Assembly: GCA_946800325.1 (NCBI GenBank) | Contig: OX326957.1 | Span: 64,113,570-64,177,569 of the forward strand | Source of the DNA: Luzula sylvatica | Lineage: Eukaryota > Streptophyta > Magnoliopsida > Poales > Juncaceae | Length of the DNA stretch: 64,000 bases | Reading direction: 5' to 3' | Part shown: positions 45,641 through 56,951 of the stretch, in pieces | Layout: every line of letters begins with the position of its first letter | Numbering within the stretch: the stretch's first letter is position 1 | Program-made: the position numbers and the translations under genes | Notes under the pieces: generated by a model | The model's database searches: none | Told to the model about the DNA's origin: nothing | Seen by the model: the letters and a program-made list of their open reading frames with translations, nothing else

Positions 45641-46026
45641 CCAACTGTATCCCGGATCAGCATGTCCATCTCGACCTGATCAAACCAGCGCCTAAGCCGG
45701 ACCGTCATGTCCAGCACAGCAGATCGAATCAATCCGATCTGCTGGCTGTCCTCGCCCAACGCCTCGGCAGCCTGAATCCCACTGGACTGTCTCCTTGCCT
45801 CTTCTTCTTGTCTCCTCCCTCTCCCCTAAACACCAATTCATAAATATTAGACTCCACAAACACATTTTGAATCAACAACGATGTGAAGATTAATCATTAT
45901 TTTACAGAAATGATTTACCCCTCGGAGAAATCTGGAGAAGAATCTTCGCGCCCGGTTTCGTGCCCGGTCTCGGCGTGGCTCCGCCTCCTCCTGAACAGGA
46001 GCCCAGCAAGCAGAAAAACAGTTCAT
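45029..46026 (-). CDS. Unrecognised three-exon gene, Arg-rich start and acidic C-terminus
   Basis: Minus-strand exons 45919-46026, 45616-45825 and 45029-45202 have good donors (gtaaat, gtaatt) and acceptors (tttag, tcgcag). All junctions are phase 0, giving 163 residues. Exon 1 encodes MNCFSACWAPVQEEAEPRRD then an Arg-rich helix-like stretch. Exon 2 is Gln/Glu/Arg-rich, then VLDMTVRLRRWFDQVEMDML. Exon 3 is very acidic (EEEEEDFFEVEEEEAEVDEF) with a short hydrophobic end (FFVISIFFVVTC). I do not recognise the family. Support comes from consistent splicing and higher GC than the flanks. An upstream in-frame extension has no ATG, so the start at 46026 is preferred. A decayed duplicate lies at 42304-43260. 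Confidence 0.45.
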
Positions 46027-47109
46027 TGTTAGCAAATGATTCAAAGAATTCGTGATTGAAAAAAGAAGTGCTAATGTAGAGTGAAATGAATGTTCTTGTA
46101 GGTAAGATTTATACTGAGAAGAAGCCAACTAAATTTAGCATGAAATTGTCCCATCAAATTTCCTCCATTCTTTTCTCTCGCATGCATCCATTTCTCTCTT
46201 GAATGGCTATATTTAGCCATTATAGCCATTCAAGGTTTACAGCACAAACCTGACCCCTAAAATCCGTATCAAGTACAAAAGAAAACAAAAATAAAAAATT
46301 CGGACAAAGATAAAGAGTATAACAGTAAGCCTCAGTGAAGTGATACGGTATCGAAATGGAAACCATATTAACAAATTTTTCTGTAATTTATTCTACTTTA
46401 CCTTCACTTAGGTAATCGGAGCTTCGCAATCACTAAACAATGCATCTGAATCTCCGTTCATTCAAGACGTCCTTCACTTACGTAATCGGAGCTTCGCAAT
46501 CACTAAACAATGCATCTGAATCTCCGTTCATTCAAGACGTGTTTCCCTTTTCCTAGATCGCCAGAAACGCTCTTCGAGCACCACTTCTTCATCGGATAAT
46601 CGGCGCTCGTCTTCACCGCCCCACCCCCCCCCCCCCCCCCCCTCTTCGTTTCCCCCGCTCCCCTTTGAAATTGAACCGGTCGTGATCCCGATCTGGGATT
46701 TGGAATCTAGGATTTTGAACTAATACGTGACATGGAGTTTGGACCTTTACCATAATTCAAGATTTCATATCGGGATTGTTGTGTAATATCCAGAACTTAT
46801 AATTTCATTTCGGATTAAAATCCAAGACTTGAAATACCAGATTGTATTACACAGAATATTCCAGAAATCACCCCTAATTTCAATAGTAAAGATGCAACAA
46901 TAATTAATTGGTTAGCCTAACATAAATCACATGCATTCATTTTCAGGATACTGATTCTTCAGTTCTTATTAGTTATATTATGTATCTACGAATTAATTTC
47001 ATTTAATACATACATTCCTTTCTTTTACCTCTCTATATATATATAGCCAATTCCCCTCTTCATATTCATTTTCGGCGCCCTCTGCAATATTAGCGAAAAA
47101 TACAACAAC
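46027..47109. other. Intergenic with a 70-bp tandem duplication and poly(C)
   Basis: 46401-46470 is repeated at 46471-46540 (ccttcacttacgtaatcgga...) with one difference seen. A run of 19 C lies at 46624-46642. 46900-47109 matches the upstream region of the second defensin gene (51170-51383), with shared TATA-like tctatatatatata near 47030. Confidence 0.7.
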
Positions 47110-47562
47110 ATGAGGCAATTCTCCAAGAAAACAACATTGTTTTCCTTTTTTTTAGTTCTACTTTTATTGATTTTCAGTAAGAATTAAAAACTCCAATTAA
47201 TAACTAGTCGATATTATTTTTTTTTTGGAAAAATAACTAGTCGATATTAGTAGTTACATTTGTTTCTGATTGGTAAATTGTAAACTGATCTCATTTACGA
47301 AATGCTAGGAGTGGAAGGACAAGGAAGAGCAACATGCCCTCGCAGGAGTGTGTACTTCACGGGACGATGTATGTCGAATACTAATTGTGCGCGTGTTTGT
47401 GTTTCGGAAGGTGCCAGAGGAGGATATTGCAAAGGAACTATTAGAAGAAGGTGTTATTGTCTGTTTGATTGTGGGCCATTGCCCGTTCAACCGCGTGCAC
47501 CGCCTTATGATGCACCCCGCAGTGACAACATCGATGATACTCTACCTCGACCTAGGGCGTAG
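47110..47562 (+). CDS. Plant defensin with acidic/proline C-terminal tail (copy 1)
   Basis: Exons 47110-47176 and 47309-47562 encode 106 residues. Exon 1 is a signal peptide (MRQFSKKTTLFSFFLVLLLL) and the intron interrupts its end, the usual defensin gene structure. The mature domain has eight cysteines spaced C-x10-C-x5-C-x3-C-x9-C-x6-C-x1-C-x3-C, the CS-alpha-beta defensin pattern, with the GRC and YCLFDC ends. A tail of about 30 residues follows (PRAPPYDAPRSDNIDDTLPR). Secreted antimicrobial or signalling roles are typical of the family; the role here is not known. Its acceptor lies 12 bases downstream of the one used in copy 2. TATA-like element at about 47030. Confidence 0.88.
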
Positions 47563-48071
47563 ATCATGCATTGCAGTGGAAATATTGGTGTTGATCATGA
47601 ATAGAAATTAGAATAATAAGTTGGGAAGTGATATTGTATCTCGCGTAAATATATTTATATTAAGAACTTCTATATCGATTGCTCTCGAAAGCTTAATTTG
47701 TCTATTTTGTAGTTTTTTATGTCAAATTTCATTATTGTCATTAAAACTAATGGCAAAGCTATTCGATGAGTTATAGATGTTTTTAAATCTTTTGGATAGG
47801 CCAGGCTTTTCCTTTTGGGTAGTTCTACCATGCTCCATTATTTTCTTGTCATATTCTCTATATCACCTGTTGTCATTAACAGTTAATTGTTATTGATATT
47901 TATTAACATAATTATTAATTAAATGTCAATGAAGTATATTTTTGTTAATTAGTTGGATAATTAATCGTTATTTGATTATATAGAGGATGTAGTGACAATA
48001 AATGGCCTTTTTCTTTTTCCCACCAACTAGTATTATTTTAGATTTAAAATCTAGGAGTCTATTTATTTATT
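47563..48071. other. 3' flank of defensin copy 1
   Basis: 3' UTR-like sequence shared with copy 2 up to about 47660 ('ttgtatctcgcgtaaatata'). Then AT-rich DNA with no gene. Confidence 0.5.
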
Positions 48072-48290
48072 GGGGAGTTCTTTTTCTTTTATGACAGATC
48101 ATTTTCCAAAAAGTATTTAAAGATATTTTAGGTATTTATCGATTAATTATACATAATTTTTATTTTGCATAGTATTAAATGATAAATATACACTTAAATC
48201 TTACAAAAAAAAAAAATATTGGACAAATATTTAAAATTTTTTTTTGAAAAAATGTCCATCATAAAAAATGAGTCTATCATAGAACTCCTC
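48072..48290. mobile_element. MITE-like element related to that at 17051
   Basis: Ends ggggagttct and agaactcctc with inner matches 'atgacaga'/'tctatcat'. AT-rich interior with an A-run. Assigned by similarity of ends to 17051-17311; no target duplication identified. Confidence 0.45.
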
Positions 48291-48624
48291 GTGTATGTCA
48301 AATTTAACACAAAGTTTATAGAAACTCGAAATAAAAAAAATATCAATGTGTCACGATCAGTGATGCACTTCTATCATCTGAATATCGCGAGGCTCAACAT
48401 TGATTACGTCTCGACCTTGACAATGAGTATGAAAATGATTCAAGACATGATGAGAAATTGAACTTGTCCAGATGAGGATACATCAACAGCAGGGAGAGAT
48501 GATGTTAATTTTTACATTAACAAAGGGTCAAATTCGATGGATTTAGCGTCACATGATTATAATGATTTATGATTTAGTGTATGTCTTAGTTTGATTGTTC
48601 ATTTTGATGATATATTTATGTCAT

Positions 48625-48793
48625 GTTTTTTTTTTTTGAAAGAGAATCGTAAATAACGAATCGTGTTCATTTTTGAATTTTTATATTTATAGTTTATATT
48701 GGTGTCAATGAGAATCGAATCCACAACTTATAACAACATATGATTCTTGTATCCAAGCAAGCACATAATCGTCCAAGCTATGAGACCATTGGT
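48625..48793 (-). mobile_element. SINE with poly(A) tail
   Basis: 169 bp between perfect 12-bp target duplications tatttatgtcat (48613-48624 and 48794-48805). A T-run at the left end is the poly(A) tail in minus orientation. On the minus strand the head reads ccaatggtctcatagcttgg (A-box-like) and later gtggattcgattctcattga (B-box-like), the layout of a tRNA-derived SINE. Same family as 39415-39540. Confidence 0.8.
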
Positions 48794-48893
48794 TATTTAT
48801 GTCATATTTTGGATGTTCGTTTATTATGTTTTATTTTGATTTTGTATGCAATGTTTGTTTATATTTTGATGCTTTGGTGTATTATGTATTAGA

Positions 48894-48925
48894 CTAGGAG
48901 AATATTCGCGCTACGCAGCGAGTAT
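48894..48925 (-). mobile_element. Helitron-like 3' terminus (minus strand)
   Basis: In minus sense it reads tcgctgcgtagcgcgaatat then tctcCTAG, followed by T (host A at 48893). The short hairpin before CTAG fits a Helitron end. The body would extend to the right into AT-rich DNA between the two defensin genes. The other end was not located. Confidence 0.55.
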
Positions 48926-51383
48926 GTTAATTATGTTTTTCATTGTAATACAAATTATACATGTGTGTGATAATGTTAATAACGTCATTTTTAAATTAAA
49001 ATTATTTGAACTCCTTTAAATATGATTGTGCATATGTCTTAAAATTATTTTACATTATGATAACAAAAACTCTCATTTTTTAACCAAATAATAACACTTA
49101 TATTAATGTCATTATATAATAATATATGAGATACTATACAATTTTACGAAAAAACATAACAACAAATATTATATCATTGTTCACAATATTTCATACAATA
49201 TCAAATATACAATAATGAATCGCACGACATGTGTAGTAAGTAGTAACACATCATTAATTATATAGTACAAATAACTTTTTATTGATTCAAAATACAATGA
49301 AAATTATAAATAATATCAATCTTAACAATGGAAGTAATTTAATAAATAATATCATATGATTTATTTTAAAATTTATATTTTTTAGAATAACAATACTATG
49401 TGATAGATGTTTATAAATTTAAGAAGTTATTTAGATGGATAAACTATTTTTTTAATTCTATTAGTTTTTTAAAAAATTAATATTAATTTTGTTTGGTTAA
49501 AAACACAAATATAATCTATTTAGTATTATATGTGATTCTTATAGTTATTTTTTTTTAAAATAAATAATAATACTTATAATTCTCTTATGTAAATAAAATA
49601 CTTAAAAATTCTATTAATGTAAAAATGTATTTTTTTTTTTGCATTGTATTTTCTTGCATAATATCTTTACAAATTCAAATTATGAAAAAGGTATGCATTA
49701 ACTATGTTAATATGGATGTCATAATAAAAAATAAATTAAAATGAAGATAGTTGATGAATTTTTAAAATTAATTTTTTTTAAATAATACTAATATTTGTTG
49801 TATGTTTTATAATATTACAAATTAAGTTATTAGCATTTCATATATAAACTTTTCATTTTCCATTGCGCTAACACTTGATCATGTAATCTTATGTGAAATA
49901 TTAAAACAATTGAATATAGTTAGTCAAATGTGAACTTAGGGCCAATAATAATAGTTCAGGTCATTAATGTAGAATAATGTGATTTTATAAGGATGTTTAA
50001 AACATGGTGTAAAATAATGACACATAAATTACTACAAAAAATATGATCTTCAAAAAATTTAACAAAAAAATAATGATTGAGATCAAACAACATCACCACA
50101 TATAATATAATGGTTCAAATTATTACTTAAAAATGGTCATATAAAAAACATGACTTAAATTATCTAATATAATATTAATGTATATGATAAAGCCACATCA
50201 CAAAATTCAGTGGTCAATAATCATGGATAATCCTGATGATGTGGTTTCATGAGGAAGCTCAAAGATAGGTGCAAAAATAAGGAGATGAGTAAATTTTCAT
50301 ATGAAATTTAACATTTATTTGAACTGAAAATTTTCAATTATAGTTATTATTATTTCAAAAAATATATAATATGATATATGACAAATTATTTCCGATTAGG
50401 ATGATCTTTTTTATCATTATTTAACGGATTAATCATTGCTAATCAATAAACTACTTTAACATTATTACAATATTGGTTACAATGTATGACATGTCATATT
50501 TTCGACAATTTATCTGTTCCAGTCACCTATAATGGCAGTGAGAAATTACTCGTAGGAAATGGTCAAGGTTTACATGTTCCTTGAAAAAAATATTTCTGGC
50601 TCCGAACCACTCACAAATTTCCAAAAAAGAATTAATATGATTAATCAGCTAATCAATTTGATCAGTCATGTAATTAATATTGGTTTATCATTTATCATGA
50701 TTTTTCACCTCATATAATGTATTTATTATCTCGTATCAATACGTGAGGAGATATAAAATATTAAAATGTGATTGATACACAAACTTTTCTAATACGAATC
50801 TCGAAAGTATTGGCAAAATATAGGAAAATTATACTATGTCCTCAAACCTTCCCTCAACTATAATTTCATAATTAATTTGGGGTTGTTTAACACTTCAATT
50901 AATCATTAACTAAATTGTATCATCCAATTAACAGTTAATTAGTATAAGTTAATTAGTATACGTTAATTAACGTACATGTTAATTAATAATTAATTCACTG
51001 TTACATAGTAATTATTAATGGGAATGTTTATTATTCAATTAACCACTTTTGAAATTCGCATCAAATATATTTGGATAAGTTTGGGATGTTGGAGTGAATA
51101 TATCACAGATCTCTCCTAACTGTGAAGATGCATCCAGTGAATCGGCTAGCATAATAACATAATCACATGCATTTATTTTTATAATTGGTTAGCATGACAC
51201 CAATTACATGCATTTAATTTGAGGATATTGATTCTTCAGTTCTCAGTAATATTGTGTATCTAAAAATTAATATTATTTCAATACATATGCCTTTCTCTTA
51301 CCTCTATATATAGTCTATTAATAACCTCTCCTCTTCATATTCATCCCCCAGCCCCTCTATAATATTAGTGAGAAAAGTAAAAC
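48926..51383. other. AT-rich spacer between defensin copies
   Basis: 48926-50900 has no gene and is probably largely Helitron body. 50930-51100 ('agtataagttaattaacgta', 'cttttgaaattcgcatcaaa') is repeated at 52210-52370, marking the tandem unit that carries the defensin gene. 51170-51383 is the conserved promoter and leader of defensin copy 2, with TATA-like ctctatatatag near 51303. Confidence 0.55.
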
Positions 51384-51827
51384 ATGGGGCACTGCTCCAA
51401 GAAGATAACATTGTTTTCCTTCTCCTTGGTTCTATTTTTGTTGATTTTCAGTAAGGATTAAAAACTCCACTTGACTAATCCATTTTAGTAGTTCCATTTT
51501 TTTCTGATTGGTAAATTGTAAACTAATCTCGCAGACGGAATGCCAGGAGCGGAAGGAGCACTATGCCCTCGCAAGAGTGCCTACTTCAGCGGAAGATGTA
51601 TGTCGAATATGACTTGTGCGAACGTTTGTCTTTCAGAAGGTGCTCGAGGAGGATATTGCAAAGGAATTGTTTTTAGTAATTGTTATTGTCAGTTTGATTG
51701 TGGGCCATCACGTCCACCAAGTCCGCCAATTCCACCAATTCTCCCGAGTCCACCACCGCCTCAAAGAGTTTACGATGCATCCGGTAGTGACAACGTGGAC
51801 GATACACTACCTCAACCTAGGCCATAG
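51384..51827 (+). CDS. Plant defensin with proline-rich C-terminal tail (copy 2)
   Basis: Exons 51384-51450 and 51535-51827 encode 119 residues. Signal peptide MGHCSKKITLFSFSLVLFLL, then a short pro-segment (GMPGAEGAL) and a CS-alpha-beta domain with the same eight-cysteine spacing as copy 1 (GRC, GGYC, CYCQFDC). The tail is longer and rich in proline (RPPSPPIPPILPSPPPPQRV), ending in YDASGSDNVDDTLPQPRP. The ending SDN(I/V)DDTLP(R/Q)PR is shared by both copies. A defensin joined to a polyproline tail recalls the pollen proteins Art v 1 and Amb a 4. Frame and splice sites are intact; function is inferred only at family level. Confidence 0.9.
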
Positions 51828-52645
<818 letters not shown>

Positions 52646-52720
52646 GATACACCATTCTCGTCTTCTCCCCTAATCTTTCATTTGCAACCCTCTTCCTCCA
52701 CATCTGACACTCGAACAATC

Positions 52721-55006
52721 ATGGACATCAACCACCCATGGCCTCCTGAACCATTACCAATGCAATATGCCACGTTGAGCAAGACAGAAGAACATTCAAA
52801 GATTGAAAACGCCCTGGATAGAACAGTTTTTTTGCAATCGATGATACACAATTACATCTCGCCTCCCCATCTCATTACAGAGGCCTTTATCACACAATAC
52901 GGTGGTCTCAATAGTAACTACACAATCTCATCTTATGAGGGGAACTCATGCTTGTGTAAGCTCCCAGAATGGGTTACGGTGGACGAGGTTATCAGAGACT
53001 CCATGTTCTTCCACGATCAACACCAGTTTATCCCTTTCCCGTGGCAAACGGCTATGGCAACCTTTCCCGTTCAACGTTTCTTTAGGGTTAATCTCAGGAT
53101 GACCAACTTTCCATTAAATTTCTGGCACTACGAAAATTTCAAACAAGCAATTGTGCCTATGGGAAGGATTCTCGCAGTAGCACGGGATAATCTCACCGGA
53201 GTAAACAAGTCAGCACTCCGAATCTCTATAATCACCCAATCACCTAACCTTATACCGCCAATTCTGCGCCTAACACATGGTAAGGAATGGGGTGATGTGC
53301 ACATTCAACGCGATGATGAATTTGTGGTGGATGAGTATGGTCACCCTCTACCTCCAGGAGACCAAGCTATCGAGATCAATGAGAGAGGTAACGACGGTGA
53401 AAATCCCCCTTTTCTGGAAGAGGAGATAACCTTTCATGAAATTGAAGCAGTGAGATCCGGTCAGGAAAACAGGCGTGTTAGGAATAATACTTCAATGAGA
53501 ACCAATGATCTCACAGCCAGGACTGGCACAAGAGACACATCCGTCACCGCAGTAGTTCAAACAGGTGCAGTAACCCTAATTTCCAAGTTTGACACACACA
53601 TAGCCACACAATCGGGGATGGTATGTGACACAGAGAAGGTGGCAAACAAAAAACTGACAACCTGCTCACTGCTGGAAATTACAACCAATACAGAGGTACT
53701 AGGCACTATAGTAAACAGTGTGGATGGGGGCCCACCCAAGAATAAGGCCAAGAATAATATGGATACAAAGCATACGTGCCCTAAAACGAATGGGATATCC
53801 TTGCCAAAAATATCTATTCTGGGGCCTGGGCCAAATAAGACGAAGGCAGCTCATCGTGTAGGTTTCTCTCACCTCCAACTTAATAGCACTCACAGATCCC
53901 TAAATTCTAGCACTTCTCTCTCACTCTCTTCTCACAAATTTCAAAACCTCTCTCTACCACCTCGAAATTTCCAAATGGCACACCGTAACCATGTCCACCA
54001 ACCCCCCAGCCCTGAAGATGAACTGATTAATAGATTGGCTCAGATTCATATGCCTCAACTCGGTGAAAAGCAAGCTGTGAGACTATCACAAGATGCTATG
54101 GCTAAGAGAAACTGGGCCAAGTCCATTTTAGTAAAGCTCATCACGAAAAAACCGGTTTTCGAAGTCACCTTTACTGCTGCTATGATACGTGCATGGAATG
54201 TGGATCCATCGTGCGAGTTCGTAGACATGGGAGACAATAGATTCCTCGTAGAACTAGGAGATGAAGAGGAAAGAGACCGGATCCTAGACAAAGGTCCATG
54301 GTCTTATCGGCAAGAAGTAGTTATAACAAAGAGAGTTCATAGTGAAAAGGAAATGGAGGAATCGGATTTTTCTGAATTAGAAGGATGGATTCAGTTGCAT
54401 TGCTCTAAGTTTGAAGCGTTAACGAGTCTAGGCATTAAAGAAATAGCTTCGTTGATCGGGCCGGTTTTATCCGAGCCGGTCCAGGGTTTTATTAATGGTA
54501 AGAAGTTCTTTAAGGTGCGAGTCAAGGTGCCTACGTGCAAGGCACTTAAAGATAGAATCGAAGCTGAACTGGCACCGGGGGAAAAGTTTATAGTCTATCT
54601 CGTTTATGAAAGAATTAATAGGATATGTAATTTCTGTGGGATTATAGGACACGAAGTGACTCAATGCCGAGATCATAAGCGGGTTCTCGAGCTATATAAT
54701 ACCCAGAAACCAGCCTCTCCACTCATTCAGCAGCTCATCACCAAGCGACTGGGTAAATGGATGACTGAGCCGATCTTAGTACCGCGACCTTTTGTTAAAA
54801 AGACAGTAGAATTGAGACAGAACACTGGAGGTAGTAAGAGGCATGGTAGAAATGGTCCAGAAGAGACACATAACATGTATGATATAGAAATGGAAGGTGT
54901 GCATGCCCAGTCAAGGAGTGAAACACAAGAGTCTATGTCACCGCATTCGAATGCACCAAAGAGGATAAAGGCGGCGGGTTCCACTGTGGAACCGCCGCTA
55001 CATTAA
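52721..55006 (+). CDS. L1-type LINE ORF1 protein with unusually long N-terminal part
   Basis: The first ATG in a long open frame is at 52721 (MDINHPWPPEP), giving 761 residues. Upstream codons in frame lack ATG. The C-terminal part, from an internal Met at 53975 (MAHRNHVHQPPSPEDELINR), is a standard plant L1 ORF1. It has a DUF4283-like region (NRFLVELGDEEERDRILDKG, PWSYRQEVVI) and then a CCHC knuckle, CNFCGIIGHEVTQC, for RNA binding. The preceding ~418 residues contain a second DUF4283-like stretch (RFFRVNLRMTNFPLNFWHYE, VPMGRILAVARDNLTG) and then a low-complexity linker. The stop TAATG at 55004-55008 overlaps the ORF2 start by one base. Confidence 0.82.
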   Translation: MDINHPWPPEPLPMQYATLSKTEEHSKIENALDRTVFLQSMIHNYISPPHLITEAFITQYGGLNSNYTISSYEGNSCLCKLPEWVTVDEVIRDSMFFHDQHQFIPFPWQTAMATFPVQRFFRVNLRMTNFPLNFWHYENFKQAIVPMGRILAVARDNLTGVNKSALRISIITQSPNLIPPILRLTHGKEWGDVHIQRDDEFVVDEYGHPLPPGDQAIEINERGNDGENPPFLEEEITFHEIEAVRSGQENRRVRNNTSMRTNDLTARTGTRDTSVTAVVQTGAVTLISKFDTHIATQSGMVCDTEKVANKKLTTCSLLEITTNTEVLGTIVNSVDGGPPKNKAKNNMDTKHTCPKTNGISLPKISILGPGPNKTKAAHRVGFSHLQLNSTHRSLNSSTSLSLSSHKFQNLSLPPRNFQMAHRNHVHQPPSPEDELINRLAQIHMPQLGEKQAVRLSQDAMAKRNWAKSILVKLITKKPVFEVTFTAAMIRAWNVDPSCEFVDMGDNRFLVELGDEEERDRILDKGPWSYRQEVVITKRVHSEKEMEESDFSELEGWIQLHCSKFEALTSLGIKEIASLIGPVLSEPVQGFINGKKFFKVRVKVPTCKALKDRIEAELAPGEKFIVYLVYERINRICNFCGIIGHEVTQCRDHKRVLELYNTQKPASPLIQQLITKRLGKWMTEPILVPRPFVKKTVELRQNTGGSKRHGRNGPEETHNMYDIEMEGVHAQSRSETQESMSPHSNAPKRIKAAGSTVEPPLH

Positions 55007-55184
55007 TGCATATCCTGTCTTGGAACGGCCGGGGCTGTGGAGGCCCGGCAACTATTCGTTCCATCAAACGTTACCTCCACAGCGCTTGTATCGACCTTTC
55101 GTTCATTTTCGATACAAGATGCTCCATATCCAAATCCGCCCACCTCCTTCGATCCATCCCTTTAGAACAGTCTCATGTGGTACC

Positions 55185-56185
55185 TGAAGGAAATACAGTT
55201 TCAGGATCAACCGTAAAAGTGTACACAAGGATAAACGAATGTAGTCGTACATTCGTAGCCATATCTTTCAGTAGGAAAATCCGATTTGAATGGTTCAAAT
55301 TGGGTAAGATAGATAATTAGATTATCTATAACCTTCATGTAGAAATATATTTCATATGAACGAAGTATAAGTGTCGTTTCTGTGAAATACCGAAAGGGTG
55401 CAACAGTATGACATACAGTTAGTAAAACAGTCATAACTTTTGCATACGAACTCCAATTGGGCTGGGCCAAATTGGGTCGAGTAGATAATGAGATTATCTA
55501 CAACTTTCGTGTTGGTTGATTTTCTGTCAGAGAAATTTATCAATTTCGTCTGGACAGAATACTGACCAGGTTCATGCAGTTTTCTGTGTGAGAGGGTGTA
55601 TATTGGATATACATGCCTTTTGGCTAATCCTGATCCTATTGTATATAAATAGGATTTTCTCTCTCATCTTAAAAAAAAGCAATTCATTCAGAATTATCCA
55701 GAAAATTGTGAGACAAATTTCTAGAGAGTGAAAAGATGTAAAAGAGAGAAACCGTGAAAAGGTGTTTTACGGTTTAGAGAATCAATTCGATTAAGCAAGT
55801 TCACCGGTGCATCGTCTAGGCAGGTGCATCCGTGACCGACGTCTTGCGATTCAAGGTGGATACACGTAGAGGAGCAACAACTGAGGCTCTCACGATTGTG
55901 ATCGATTCGGACGAGTAGATTGAGTCGGAGACGAAATCAAGCGAATCGGCGAAGTCAACGAGCGGTGAAAGACGCGTGGTGTGGGACGCGCGTATTGTCA
56001 CCAACGTGACAGGAGAAAGAAGGCAGCGATCAACCCTTCGTGTGCAATCAATTTTGCACCGGTAAAGATCTAACCTTCTATTTGCATCGTACCCTCGAAG
56101 TCGTGGCGTGATCTCGGGAATCGGGGAACCGGACCGGGCCTACATATCCGCTGCGCGGGCCCGGGGCCGGGGATATTCCCCAACA
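55185..56185 (+). repeat. 5' LTR of element B
   Basis: 1001 bp, TGAAGGAAATACAG...ATTCCCCAACA. TATA-like tgtatataaatagga at about 55640. A GC-rich part follows near 55800-56000 and 56100-56180. Confidence 0.95.
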
Positions 56186-56186
56186 G

Positions 56187-56198
56187 TGGTATCAGAGC
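56187..56198 (+). other. Primer-binding site of element B
   Basis: tggtatcagagc, complementary to initiator tRNA-Met, one base after the 5' LTR. Same site and spacing as in element A. Confidence 0.92.
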
Positions 56199-56442
56199 GA
56201 TCGCCATCGATTCGAGGGTCGAATCATAGTCGTATATTAGATATACGCACGGGTTATCAAAGTTCGTACCCGTTTGCATGATGTTACATATTTAGAATGT
56301 CAAATTCCATTAAAATCACAAGTGAAATTCGCTAGAGATCGATCAATAGTTGATTGAGAGTATCTAGGAATAATCGTGAAAAGGTTTCATGATTGATCGT
56401 TTTGAAAACGAGCGAAAACAGCAGTTCAAAAATCGCATAGTC

Positions 56443-56951
56443 CGTCGCAACGGACACTGTAGCAGATACAGGAAATTGAGAATTTTTCGAAAAAACACAT
56501 ATTCCGTTGTAACGGACTTGGAGTCCGTTGCAACGGACCCTGTATAGGATGCGGGGGTGTGAAGAGAACTGTGAAAAACGCATATTCCGTTGCAACGGAC
56601 TTGGAGTCCGTTGTAACGGAACCTGTATCAGATACGAGGTTGCGGGGATGCCAGTGGTGTCTATTGGAGTCCGTGGTAACGGACTGGGTCCGTTATAACG
56701 GATGTCTACGCAGTTTTGTCCGTTGCAACGGACTATATGTTGCGTTGTAACGGACAGGTTTCTGGAAATTTGGACAAAGGTTTGCAGAAAATAGCGTTGT
56801 AACGGACCAAGGTTGCGTTGCAACGGACATGTTTCTGGCAATTTTGGCCAAACTCCGGAATAAATAGCGTTGTAACGGACTGGTATTCCGTTGTAACGGA
56901 GTGCCAAGTATACAGGAGGTCCGTTGCAACGGACTATGTTGCGTTGCAACG
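56443..56951. repeat. Palindrome array in element B leader (CGTTGCAACG type)
   Basis: About 15 sites of CGTTGCAACG or CGTTGTAACG and variants, often within TCCGTTGCAACGGA, a 14-bp perfect palindrome. Many are paired 19-22 bp apart: 56505/56526 and 56588/56609 (21), 56922/56942 (20). Pairs such as tccgttgtaacggact-tgg-agtccgttgcaacgga fold into a 16-bp stem, and the variant C/T in the centre leaves a G-U pair. The array lies between the primer-binding site and the gag remnant, the same place as in element A. Confidence 0.92.

Noticed and set aside
46027..46128. N-terminal extension of the acidic gene to 46128
   Set aside because: The extension begins with TTG, not ATG; the first in-frame ATG is at 46026.
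52682..52720. LINE ORF1 start at 52682
   Set aside because: The codon there is TTG; the first ATG in frame is 52721.
56332..56949. 205-codon minus-strand frame in element B leader
   Set aside because: It is the palindrome array translated; the repeated peptide comes from CCGTTGCAACGG copies, and its start lies in the array.
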